Of a stretch of 64,000 nucleotides of DNA, positions 43,758-53,815 are shown one piece after another (the stretch's first letter is position 1; every line of letters starts with the position of its first letter). The notes beneath the pieces were generated by a model. The model was not told where the DNA came from and made no database searches. It was given only the letters and a program-made list of their open reading frames with translations. A program made the position numbers and the translations under genes. This DNA comes from Tribonema minus (lineage: Eukaryota; Sar; Xanthophyceae; Tribonematales; Tribonemataceae), in the NCBI GenBank assembly GCA_017506865.1, contig JAFCMP010000085.1:62001-126000 (forward strand), written 5' to 3'.

Positions 43758-45350
43758 TGCAGGTACCTCATGAAGAGCGACGACGACACCGTGGTGTGCC
43801 TCAACAAGGTCGCCAAGCGCATGGCCGTGCTGCCCCCGGCCGTGCAGGACAGGGTATATGCGGGCGTGCCGACCGCGTGCGGCCTCGAGGCGCACAGCGA
43901 CAGTGGCCGCATCATTCGCGACCCCACGCACAAGTGGCACGACGCCAAGTTCGTCGCGCACACGCTCGGCGGCCTCGACTGCTACCCGGCGTACCACCAG
44001 GTGAACAGCTGCTGCTGCAGCCCTCGGCGCTGACATGTTTGGGCCCAAGGCTGTTGTTGTTCAAGTCCAACTTTGTGGCGCACACGCTCGGCGGCCTCGA
44101 CTGCTACCTGGCGCACCACCAGGTGAGGAAGTGCTGCTGCTGCTGCTGCTGCGCTCGCCGCCAGCACTTTTGCGCCCAGCGGCAGCGCGGTCTAAGAGGC
44201 GGGGCATGCGGGCAGTCTTTGCTCGAGTTGAAATTGGCTGTGCACAACAGCCTCGACAAATACCCGGCGTACCACCAGGTGAGAGGGGCGCTCATGCTGC
44301 TGCGCTCGGCGCTAGCAGTTGAAGCTGGCATGCACGCTGTCCATGTTGAAGTTAGTGGCGCACACGCGGCCTCGACTGCTTCCTGACGTACCACCAGGTG
44401 AGGGAGGGGCGCTGCTGCTGCTGCTGCGCTCGCCGCCAGTACTTTTGGGCCCAGCGGCAGCGCGGCGTAAGAGGCGGGGCATGCGGGCAACCTTTGCTCA
44501 AGTTGAAGTTTGCAGTGCTTACAGCCTCGACTGCTACCCGGCGTACCACCAGGTGAGAGTGGCGCTGCTGCTGCTGCAGCGCTCAGCGCTTGCAGTGGAA
44601 GCTAGGCATGCGCGCTGCGATGTTCAAGTTGAAGTCTGCAGCGCACTTGCCCAGGTTGCCTTGCCTGCTTCCTGCCTGACCTATGGTGACGCTTGCAAGA
44701 CAGTACGTGGCATTCATCATCTCTAAGATCATGATCGGCTGACGCTGCCACTAGCAGTTTGTCAGTCGCCCAGCTTCAACGCCAGAGTTTGTACTCCGCC
44801 CAATGCCGGCAGACGGGTACAACCGATGCGCTCAGCTCCTCCAGACCGCATTTAATCAACAATTCACAACCCTTCAAGTACCAATACTTGACTAAAAGCA
44901 GAATGCCTAAAGCTTTCAAGCATAGCCACAAACTGTCAACTTGGTGCAACACCGCCAGTCAAGGCCAGGACGGGCTCGTGCCGGCTGCCAAGCAGCCGCC
45001 TCACGCACTTCGGCTACTCACTGCAAGCTATTCTAACCCCCCCCCCCCCCCCCCTCCCCCCTGCCGCACAGGGCGCCTTCTACCTCCTCTCGCAGCCGCT
45101 CGTCGCGCACCTGCACCGCGGGCGCGCGCAGCTCGTCGCCTTTGCCAACGAGGACGTCACCGTCGGCGCGTGGATGATGGCGCTCAACCGCGAGATGGTC
45201 GCGCTCGGCTCGCTGAGCGCCGCGCACCTGTGGGACTGCACGTGCGCGACGCCCACCAAGTGGCTGCGCTACGACCCCAACGTCTTCCACCACAACTGCA
45301 AGGCGCTCGCGCAGCTGCAGGCGTGCGCGGCGAACCTGCCCGCGTGCTGA
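41450..45350 (+). CDS. GT31-family (beta-1,3-galactosyltransferase-like) type II membrane protein, 4 exons
   Basis: Exons: 41450-41947, 43159-43304, 43763-44000 and 45072-45350 (TGA), giving 386 aa with consistent phases. There is one membrane anchor near residues 42-59 (SCLLSAMAVLLLLAAAV) and a lumenal catalytic domain, the usual Golgi type II layout. GT31 landmarks are in order: KREQLRTSYSAY (R..LR.TW region), GYRNIVLKTKAML (YRNLTLKT), KYLMKSDDDTVV (DxD metal site, about residues 221-223), RIIRDPTHKW, LDCYPAYHQ (YP.Y.xG region, with the Gly next across the intron) and NEDVTVGAWMMALN (EDV motif near 321). It probably adds Gal or GlcNAc in beta-1,3 linkage to glycoproteins or polysaccharides, using a UDP-sugar and Mn. 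It ends in a Cys-rich stretch. The start could also be the internal ATG eight codons in. Confidence 0.92.
43469..43757 (+). repeat. Paired G-run and C-run in GT31 intron 2
   Basis: A run of about 26 G (43469-43494) follows T-rich TTTTTTTT. A run of about 28 C (43730-43757) lies directly before the CTGCAG acceptor. They are complementary and could form a long stem that loops out 235 nt of intron and brings the splice sites together. Confidence 0.85.
44066..44700 (+). repeat. Four or more donor-side echoes of GT31 exon 3
   Basis: The exon 3 end (GTCGCGCACACGCTCGGCGGCCTCGACTGC...TACCACCAG/GTGA) recurs with donors near 44122, 44280, 44398 and 44553. The first is the most complete. Each donor is followed by a GCGCTGCTGCTGCTG-type stretch, and most units contain GTTGAAGTT. 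A fifth, much eroded piece may lie at 44620-44700. Confidence 0.93.
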
Positions 45351-46679
45351 GCCGCCGCTGCCGCAGCAGCAGCGCTCAGTAGCCCCCCGCCCCCCGTACA
45401 GGACGGTCCTCGCCAGGGGGGTGCGGGGATCAAGCACCCATCGGCACAGTACTTGGCAGTTGCCGCTGTTGGTGCGGCAGCGGCGGGTGGCTGTCCGCTG
45501 TGGGCATGCAGGCGCGCTTGCGGAGATCCCGCAAGCAACAGCGCTCAGTATGTAAGGCCGATGACGCTACAGTCGCAGTCTGCATTGAGAAGACCTTTGG
45601 AGCGGAGTATCGCAGCGAGGACGAAGGGACATAGTCCAGGCGGCGTAGCGCGCCTCGCGTGTGTCGCGCACGCACATTCAAGTTGGTGTGCACCCGCCGC
45701 GCCCGTGTCGGTGCGACGGCCCATGCGAGTGTTTCAACTTTGTACACTATTCTTATTCTGAAAAGGTATTCAACTTGAAGTTGGAGGGGGCGGCTTAACC
45801 AACCCCTGCCCAAGTGCACAGGTGCAGGCTATTTACTTAGGGGTGTTGGTGATGTGTCAGCAGTTGCATACGTCTATATTTCTCTCTCTCTCAAGCTCCC
45901 TGATGGAGTTGTTCATTACCTCAAGGCAGCAGCGCGCCGCGCAACGCGGACCGAGCAATTTCTGTCTTGTTTCGTAAAAGCGTCTGAAGTCCGCGGCGCC
46001 CATCGAGTGCAGCATCGACGCCTTTGCCACGGCAGAGAGCGTACCCACACCGGAGCTGCCACGGCGCACATACATTTGTAAACAATCACATTGTGTTTTG
46101 TTCCATGGCAACCACCACAATACCACCTTTCTCTGCTTGGCCAGGTTGAAATAGTCATTGCTGAGTCTCTTGTGACAGTGCGCTTTACCCTGCCAATGCT
46201 GTGCAGTCTTCGGCGCTCACGTGTGGCAGACAAGATGCTACTTGATTTCGATTTCATACAGTACAACGTTGACCGTTGTGGCTTGCACGGAACGGAGCGA
46301 TGCCATGTACACGCCAGCAGTGAGTCCCCTGCTCACAACAAAGAGACAGCCTGACATTACACACACACACTTGCCTGACTGCTGTGATGGCGTGTTTGAG
46401 CCCCCTTCTCTGTCTCTCACTCTATTTGCTAATGGTCAGTGCTTGTGCCAACTTGTCACCCTTTGGCCGCAGCAGCACTGGTAAATGATCATCGCGCGAA
46501 GGACAATCATTGCTACGATGCTGATTGCATTGCTGCGATGCTGTCATGTACCAGCTCAGGCGCGCTAATCGCCAATGCTATCAAGATCCCAACAAGCAGT
46601 GTGGCTGAGATTGGCTGGTGAGAGTTTGCTCGGAGTCCACGGGCGCTGTACAGCAGATTACTGATAGGGACTGCAAAGG
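45351..46679. other. Intergenic region after GT31
   Basis: No recognised gene. A minus-strand frame at 45857-46126 contains a possible exon-like segment (ASMLHSMGAADFRRFYETRQ) ending at GAG/GTAATG, without recognisable family. A CT microsatellite lies near 45880-45892. Confidence 0.45.
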
Positions 46680-49205
46680 CTGGATGACCACTGGCAGCCT
46701 ACAAGCAAAGTGCCTCACCACAGAGTGTGACATGAATGCATGCATCAGACACAACGCTGTGATGCCATGTGCATTGACTGTGGACAACAGACTGAGTGCG
46801 GACGTGGCAATGCATCAGAACAAAAAGGGGGGACACTCTGTGATCCGTCATGAAGAATGCCTATGTTCGATGATCATTGTCAAGCAGAAGTCATTACCAC
46901 CCGAACTCGATCTGCTCGCTGTTGCCTCCATTGACTGTCACGCTGCCTCTGAAGTCTTTGAAAGTTAAGATGTGCTCGAACTCGTGGCCTAGGCGCAGTT
47001 CCTGCAGCGCCTGCGGCAAATCCGCGTCAATGGCGCACCCATTGAGCTCCAGCTGCCTCACAGTGGGAGGCAGCCTTCCAAGCAGTATGTGTCGTAAGCC
47101 CTGTGGTACGTCACGGTCGTCGCTATCTACAAGTACCCAGTAAATGAGATGCTCCAGGTGTGGGGGCCAGCGGGCGGGCGGTGGCGGCGGGGGACTGGGG
47201 TGGCACCAATATACCGACAGCGAGCGCAAGCTGTCGGGGATCTGAGCGACGTGGTGCGTGCACTGATTCAGCGCCAACGTCTCAAGCGTGTCTGGAAGCT
47301 GCGGCAGCGGGTGCTCGTATTCGCACAGCTTGAGCACCCGCAAGCCGGGTGGCAGATAATCCAGCTGCTCATGTTGCGAACCGCCTAGTTCCAATGCACG
47401 CAGGCCCGCTGGCAGCACGTCTGCACTGATGTTGGCAATGGCGTCCTCCATATCTAGACTGAGTGTCTTCAAGGGGGCCGGTAGTGGCTGCTCGAAAACA
47501 ACCTTCATGTAGCTTATCTTGATGGTGATGTCATGCAGACTGTCCGGTTGCTGAATACTAGCTCTTCACTATCGAAGTTGCAGCCGATCATTGTTAGAGA
47601 AACCAGGCCTTCGGGCAATGACGGGACAATTAATCTGTTCTCGGCCTCACTTGAGGAGAAGTGGCAGTGCTCCATCGTCACCTTTTTCACTGCCGACGAC
47701 AGCAGCGGGAGCAGGTCTTCCCAGTGCAGTGCCAAGTATCGAGGCGAACTTCCTCAAGATGATGTGGCAGCTTGCACAACGCTTGCAGGCAGGTGTCGAG
47801 ACAAATTGCCTTTGACATTTACAGACCAGCTACGTGAAGGACTTGCAGAGTGGGCAACAGTGCCCCTCTGACGTCTCTCGGACGAACAGTTGGACGGCAT
47901 CGCCATCGCGGATGTCCGCAAGAAGTGGGTGAGAGATGGATCTGCGAACTTGATCATCAAAATAACGAGCGTCAAAGTGCAGCTCGTGCAAGCCCGATGG
48001 CGTTGGTCCTAGCTCACCCCTAAATCCTCTGAGATCCAGCCGCACCAGGGAGGGAGGCAGGTTCAGTGACCGCTCCTGGATACTTGTAAAATCGCCCGCC
48101 AACTCCAGAAAGACGACGAGCCTCCTAGTGTTATCCTCCAGGAGGCGATGTGAGATGGCGGAGTCGGTGCTGTTGGCCACTAGGCGAGCCTTGACTGTTG
48201 GAGCGGCTGTGTCGTGGATGACCCTGTTGAGGCTCCAGCAGTTCTTTGGCAGCAATCTGCGCCCCGCCATGATGGTAAGCACCCTCCTCATCATCTCCTG
48301 GTGGTCTGCAGGGATTGTGGGTGCGTTGGGCCCGGCGAGCTCCATGGCCTGCGGACGAAAAGCGGTCTGTGGTGTGAGAGGATGCGCTGACTGTCGTTTT
48401 GTCAGCTCGTTCAAGAAGGAACTGCCAGAGCTTTTGCATCAACATCACTCACCTGTGAATATGAAGCCATCTATCCTCGGGTGTGAGATCTCTCTCTCTC
48501 TCCAAACTCATTTCAGGTTTTTGAGTTTCCTTCGTTGAAGTTGCCAAAGATTTTTATCTTCAACCAGAGCTCTTAAAGGCAGGCAGGCAGGCACAGGCAT
48601 AGGCAGCTGCAATATCTGAAGCGGGTGGCTTTGCACAGCGACAGCTGTCGCGTCACGTCAGAAGGCGTCAGCGCGCAGCACAATGTCCATCCTGCGGGAG
48701 ACGCCAGGAATTCGTAGTGTGGGCTCGTTGGTCAGCTCTTGAGGTACTGCCGCGGCGTGCGCTGCGTGGCCCGCTGCCAAGTTAAAAGTGTGCAGATAGT
48801 GTCAGCATGCGTGGTGCTTGACAGAGCCGCGCGTGCAAACTGCGGCCCCAGCGATTTCGTGGACATACGCTAGTCTGCTGCCCATCCGATGAGCGCTTCA
48901 GAAGCCAGCTGCCAGGGCATTCCATGATATGCCGCCGTCGTGGGGTACAAGGGCTCGTTGAGGAACGCCATGCCGATGGAGTGCATGTGGCGCTGCGGCC
49001 GGAACCGGGCGAGTGCTTGCGAGCGATGCGTGCTGTAGCAACTGTTTGAGGTCCGCCTCCACGGTGGCAACGACGTTCGCAAGCGTACTCTGGGTCAGGC
49101 ACGTCTGGCTGCATTGCACCTGCAGAGCGATGGCATTATGACGGCTGCTGGCATCAGATGTTCCAGCTCGTCACCTGTTGCCACATGCTGGGTTGCGGCA
49201 GCTGT
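46680..49205 (-). repeat. Right arm of the large inverted duplication
   Basis: This is the reverse complement of about 20390-23115. It spans the LRR pseudogene, the CT microsatellite (48484-48502, matching the GA tract at 21240) and the ORF fragment with QRHMHSIGMAFLNEPLYP. The match ends near AGCATGTGGCAACAGGTGAC (about 49170-49195). Confidence 0.88.
46894..48414 (-). pseudogene. LRR pseudogene, inverted twin of the 21346-22902 gene
   Basis: The coding sequence is split into three frames: 48414-47830 (same N-terminus MNELTKRQ), 47735-47514 (ALHWEDLLPLLSS onward) and 47508-46894 (from MKVVFEQPL to the C-terminal EQIEFGW). Frame changes occur near 47850-47735 and after EELVFSN, near 47545, where LPDSLRD is lost. 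The remaining LRR repeats are close to the intact copy. Single-base indels of this kind point to relaxed constraint on this copy, unless they are assembly errors. Confidence 0.82.
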
Positions 49206-49581
49206 GGCGGCAAAAGCTGCGTGAGGGGCAGGCGCGCCACCTCTGATGCGCTGCGCCTTGTAGCGTTGCTGAGCAAAATGAGCAAGGGAACGATAGGGAG
49301 GAGCATCGAGCGGCCAGCACAGCCGTTTCGTCCACTCAAAGAGACATCAGCAGCGCAGTGCGCATCCAATACGAAGGAGCTACTTGCATCGCTGCGGCCG
49401 AAGACAAAGTGTGACGCGAGTCAAGGCCCCGCATGCAGGCAGATGTAACACAGAAATTTCCTTAAGGCAGCTGTGATGTGTAGCTTGCGCATGCGGTGCA
49501 GCCCTGTTGTGGCCAATTTACTGCATGGTCATCTAACAAGCGCGCCGTCAGACGAGACTAACTCGTCTCATTTCACGCATA
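49206..49581. other. Short region between the inverted-duplication arm and the retrotransposon
   Basis: No gene is recognised in about 375 bp. The element's 5' boundary follows ACGCATA at 49575-49581. Confidence 0.5.
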
Positions 49582-49951
49582 TGATACAAGCTCTCTGTTT
49601 TCTGTGCTAGTTCAGTACAGAGCACCAGGGGAGTCGTTCTAGAACCGGACCATTCCTGGACCGTTCTTCAACTTCAAGTCCTGGCCAGCACTAGAGGACA
49701 GGCTCTCTTTTTGCTCAGGCCCTGGGCAAGAGAGACATTCTGCTGGGAGAGAGCAAGCTTTCTGGAGCTGAGCCATATCAGTGGCTTCTCATCCATGTCC
49801 AGAGGTGTGTCTCATTTCTCTTGTCTCATTTCTCTTGTCTCTTGCTTTGCTAATGTTTGTCCAGCAAGTTGAGCTGCTCCTTGATCTTGCCAGCAGCACT
49901 ACAGCCCATCTGCCTTTGGCAGCATGGAAGCCAGGCCGTTTTGCTGTATCT
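49582..49951 (+). repeat. 5' LTR
   Basis: Starts TGATACAAGCTCTCTGTTTT and ends GCCGTTTTGCTGTATC(T). It aligns along its whole length with 60204-60577. Internal direct repeat: TCTCATTTCTCTTG twice in tandem near 49808-49840. I could not assign a primer-binding tRNA from the bases that follow (GATGGCTCAGCTCC). Confidence 0.92.
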
Positions 49952-50525
49952 GATGGCTCAGCTCCAACTTGCTATCGACAGCGTTAGCACCAGAACAAGC
50001 TAGAACTCGCCTACTAGTCTCTGTGCAGCCAGGCACGAAGGGTATTCCGAAGTGCAGCGTCCGCGAATACGTTGTCGCGATGGCAGCACCGAGGAAGCTA
50101 TAGGGATGCTGAGGTATAACCTGATGCGTCAGGATCCATCAGTTTCTGTTATGTCATGGCAAGTCGTGTTTCCCTGCACACGACGACATAGTTAGCAACG
50201 AAAACCTTGCCTCGCGCTCCCTCGAAACACAACAGCCGCCGAGCATACAACTAAGATGCTGCAGCTGCTTGCAGAATTCCGTGAGCATAGATGTGCGACT
50301 ACGCAAACAGCGGTTTTCGATCAGTCGGTGTGAGCACCACCGGCTGAAGTGCACTCGATTCCTGGCACAAAATCGCACACAGCGTGAAACTCAAATGCTG
50401 CGGGACTGATCACCCCGAAGTATTGAGTTTTGAAACAATGTGGAGTTGTTATACGCTGTCTAGACCAGACCATGTGGATCCTCCAGCACTTTTTAAGTGG
50501 AGGGGGGATGACTTCTGCATAACCT

Positions 50526-51977
50526 TTGAGCAGAACTGCATCACCATTGAGCAGACCACGCTGCCAAGAGCGAAAATCTCGAGTGCTCCAGCACGCCGTC
50601 AACGTGCATGTTTTAAGCGTTTGCCCGCTTGCCACAAAGTGCACGCTGTGGCGAGTTGCTGCCCTGTTCTCGTGCTTCAGGGAGACGCTGCAAACCTCGC
50701 TGGTAACGCCGGGCAGCCTGCGGCCGGCGAAGCGGCATAAGGGGAAACTGGAGCCATGGGAGCCAGCGGTGAAAGCGGGATCAGTAGTGCGGGTACCTAG
50801 GCGCAGCCCCTGCGCAGCCTGTGTCAGCACCTCCAGTTGTACAGGCCGGTACGTCGGTCGCGGTCACCTCGATCGTCTCGTCTGCGACGTCTACCACCCC
50901 GCCTGCTGTAACTGTCGCCGCTGCTGGTACCCCGTGACGCTGGGAAACCTGCCGGCTGCAACGTCCGCTGCGGCTGTGGCGACGCCCAGTGTTGGGTCTG
51001 TGCAGCTTGACATCATTGTCAGGGAACTCCAGCAGCTTGACATCATTGTCAGGGAACTCCGGAACGCCTCCCGAGCGTTGATGACGCGGCTGTGCGCCGT
51101 GCTGCGGAGAGCACGCGCGCCACCATGAGCCACGCCCCCGCTGCTTCCTTCAACCTCCATGCTTCTCTACTGAATACCACTCCCGCCGTCGCACCTAGCA
51201 ACCCGACCCTTCCAGTGAACCGCGAGAGCATTGAGAGCGCCGCGAGCAACATTGACGCAGAGATCGAGCGCAACCTGGCGCTGGCCTCCGCCGCTCGCGA
51301 CGAAGCTTACCGCGGCGTCCAAGCCCTACCAAAGTTAGCGCCGGCGCTCTTTGCCGACGCTGCCCAGTGCGCGCCACGAGCTCTTTGGCGCCCAGCAGCT
51401 GCCCCCCGGCGCCCAGCAACTGCCCCTCAGCGCTCAGCCATATCTCAGCGCTCAGCAACTCCCCAGCGCTCAGCAGCTGCCCCCAGCGCTCAGCAGCTGC
51501 CAGTACACCCCAGCACTCAGCAGCAGTATCCCCCGAGCGCAGGCGCCTACCCCTTCGCGCCAGCGCCCAGCTCCACCCAGCTACACCAGCGCTCAGCTAC
51601 ACTCAGCTACACCAGCGGCTACACCGGCAGCTACGACAGCTCCCACACCCCGCGCCGACTGTCGGCGCAGGCAGCGTCATCGACCCCGCGCGCGCGCTGC
51701 TGATTGCTACAAGGCGCTGCGCCCCGAGGAGCTCGCAGCCTCTAAGCACAACCTCAAGTCGGCTGCAGAGCTCGTCGGCTACGCCCTCGCCGGCATCACT
51801 GGCGGCACTGCTATCACAACTACCTCCAGCGGCGCCAGCTTGGCCGGTGGCGCTGCCGAGTCCGCCGTTATGTCCGCCCCAAGACCTCCCAGAAGCCTGA
51901 CAAGCCAGCCGACAAGCCCCAGAAGCTGCCACAAGCATTTCCCCGGCGACGGCAAGCTGCACGAGCACCAGGTGTAG
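50526..51977 (+). pseudogene. Gag-like region, three overlapping frames
   Basis: Frames 50526-51128, 51092-51703 and 51351-51977 overlap and look like one broken gag. The first has a Cys cluster (CAACVSTSSC, then HPACCNCRRC) like zinc-binding motifs of transposon capsid proteins. It ends in a perfect in-frame tandem 30-bp duplication (QLDIIVREL twice, 51000-51060). The second begins at a good ATG (51125) with a helical segment (ESAASNIDAEIERNLALASA). The rest is Ala/Pro/Gln-rich, built on QRSA/QLP repeats encoded by CAGCGCTCAGCA. No CCHC knuckle is visible. Confidence 0.5.
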
Positions 51978-52403
51978 TATGTCCCTTGGTACGACCAGCG
52001 CATCGAGAAGCTGAAGAAGGAGAAGCGGCCCGTGACCAGCTTGAAGCCAGACGTGACGAGCTCCGCGCCCAAAAGCGCAACCGGACGAGTGAGTCACCTG
52101 CAACTGCTTCTCATGTCTTGCCTAGTGTTCCCATGGATGTTGACGTGCCAGAGCCACTCGGGCTAGTCAAACATCTCACCAGCTCCACGTAAGACATGAT
52201 TGAAGTACCAGCTGCGCAGCCAGTGGCCGTTAAGGCCAGCGCACCGGTCACATGCGTGCTTGACAAGACAGTTGGCATTTGCGTGCTAGCCTCGGTCTTG
52301 TACGCGCACAGCGGATCAGCAGCGTGCATGCCTGACTTTGATGCACACGTGACTGCTCCAGACACTAGTGACACGCCTAGTTGTGCATCACTTGTAGCAC
52401 AAG

Positions 52404-53667
52404 ATGTCACTCTCGACCCAGACACCGCCTAGAAGTAAGACCAAAGCTCCTGATTCTAACCCTGGCCCCATCTCTCCCGCCACTTCGCCCGTGCCGCGTC
52501 CGCAGCCTAAGGAGGTGCCGAATGCCGGCGTGACGTCGTCGGGCAGGAAGCAGCTGCGGGTAGCAGAGCTGTGTTGCGGCATAGGGGGGTACATAGGGGG
52601 TTGCAGGAGTTTGCACGTGCAGCAGACGCAGACGTGCAGGTAGTACTTGCGGTGGATAGTTGCAAGACTACGTGCGAGCAGTACATGAAACTCTTCCCAG
52701 GCACAGAAGTCATTTGCGCAGATATAGCTAGCTCCAAGGTCCGCAAGCGGCTCAAGGAGCTTCAGCCAGACGTCATCTGGAACCCATCTTCGTGTGTTGA
52801 AATTTCCCCAGCCGGGCAGGGGATTGAGGGCGATGCAGCGCGCACACTCGTACACGTAGCGCAGATTGCTGCCGATTGCCTGCCAGCCTTGATAGTCATC
52901 GAGAACGTGCCTAGGATGCTCCTATCCAACTCGTGGCGCGACTTTTGCCGCATCACGGGAACAAAGGGGTATTTCACCTGAGGTGCAGTTTTTGTGGCAC
53001 AGACGTAAATGGTGCATCTTAACGCGAGCGCGTTTACACTGTGTCTGCTCCGAACACTTCTCGACTGCCTGAGCGCTTTGCACGCTTGAATGCAATTTTC
53101 AATGAGCGCTTTCGCACCAGCAAGCCTTGCACTGTTCGCGAGCATCTTGGCTGCTCCCATGACACGTTGTACTGGGATCCTAGGCAGCCCACGACGCCAG
53201 GCGTGCTGTCCACTGACATGCCGCTTCCTAGCCCTGTTACTCGTCAACCCGGACGAGGCCCTTCCTCATCTTACCAGCCGCGTGAAAAAGATGTGGGACC
53301 AGCCAATAAAGCTCTTGTGTTGAGCCCTGATCAAGTCATGTCCTTGCTTGGCTATAGCGAGCCCTATCCTGAAGGGACGCTTACTCAGAAGAAACGCTGG
53401 GCTGCAAACCTAATGCAACCCAACTGTGTGGCTACAATCATGCTTGCTTTACATGCAGTTGCATCCCTGCCTGCAGAATGGCCTAGTCCTAAGGATACCA
53501 CCGAGCTTGCACCGGGTGAGGTAGTGCTGCATGACCACACCTCTCCCCCTCCTCAATGGCTGGTGGAGTCTAGCCTTGAACAACCTGCAGTGCTGCGCCT
53601 AGCTAGTGCTTGCGTGAGAAGCTTTTACCAGTTCACACGCAATGCAGCATGTTGCTTGCCACGCTGA
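52404..53667 (+). pseudogene. C5-cytosine DNA methyltransferase domain embedded in the retrotransposon
   Basis: The motifs of the DCM/DNMT fold occur in canonical order, across several frames. Motif I is LRVAELCCGIGGYIGG (52556-52603), followed by VVLAVDSC. Motif IV is NPSSCVEISPAGQG (52782-52823), with the catalytic Cys kept but PPC changed to SSC. Motif VI is VIENVPRMLLS. Motif VIII is RERVYTV (53023-53043). Motif IX/X is LSPDQVMSLLGYSEPYP followed by NLMQPNCVATIM (53320-53450). The frame changes near 52607, and stops lie at 52979-52981 and 53020-53022, so this copy cannot make one protein. The enzyme class methylates cytosine C5 in DNA using S-adenosylmethionine. DNMTs captured by Ty3/gypsy elements have been described in charophyte algae and dinoflagellates. 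Here the domain sits between gag and protease. Confidence 0.85.
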
Positions 53668-53815
53668 CTTCCGGAAGTGACGTGCCAACTTCAAAAACTG
53701 CCTGGGTATACGGCGAGGATGCAGAAGAGCTTGCTGCTTCTCCTGCAAGACGTCGAACGTAAGCCTTGTTGAAGTACCACTTGATGTTGCGAGCAGTACA
53801 GACAACGACTCGGAC

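Noticed and set aside
45857-46126. Possible minus-strand exon with FRRFYETRQ
   Set aside because: No family, no partner exons and no clear acceptor, so it was left out of the gene list.
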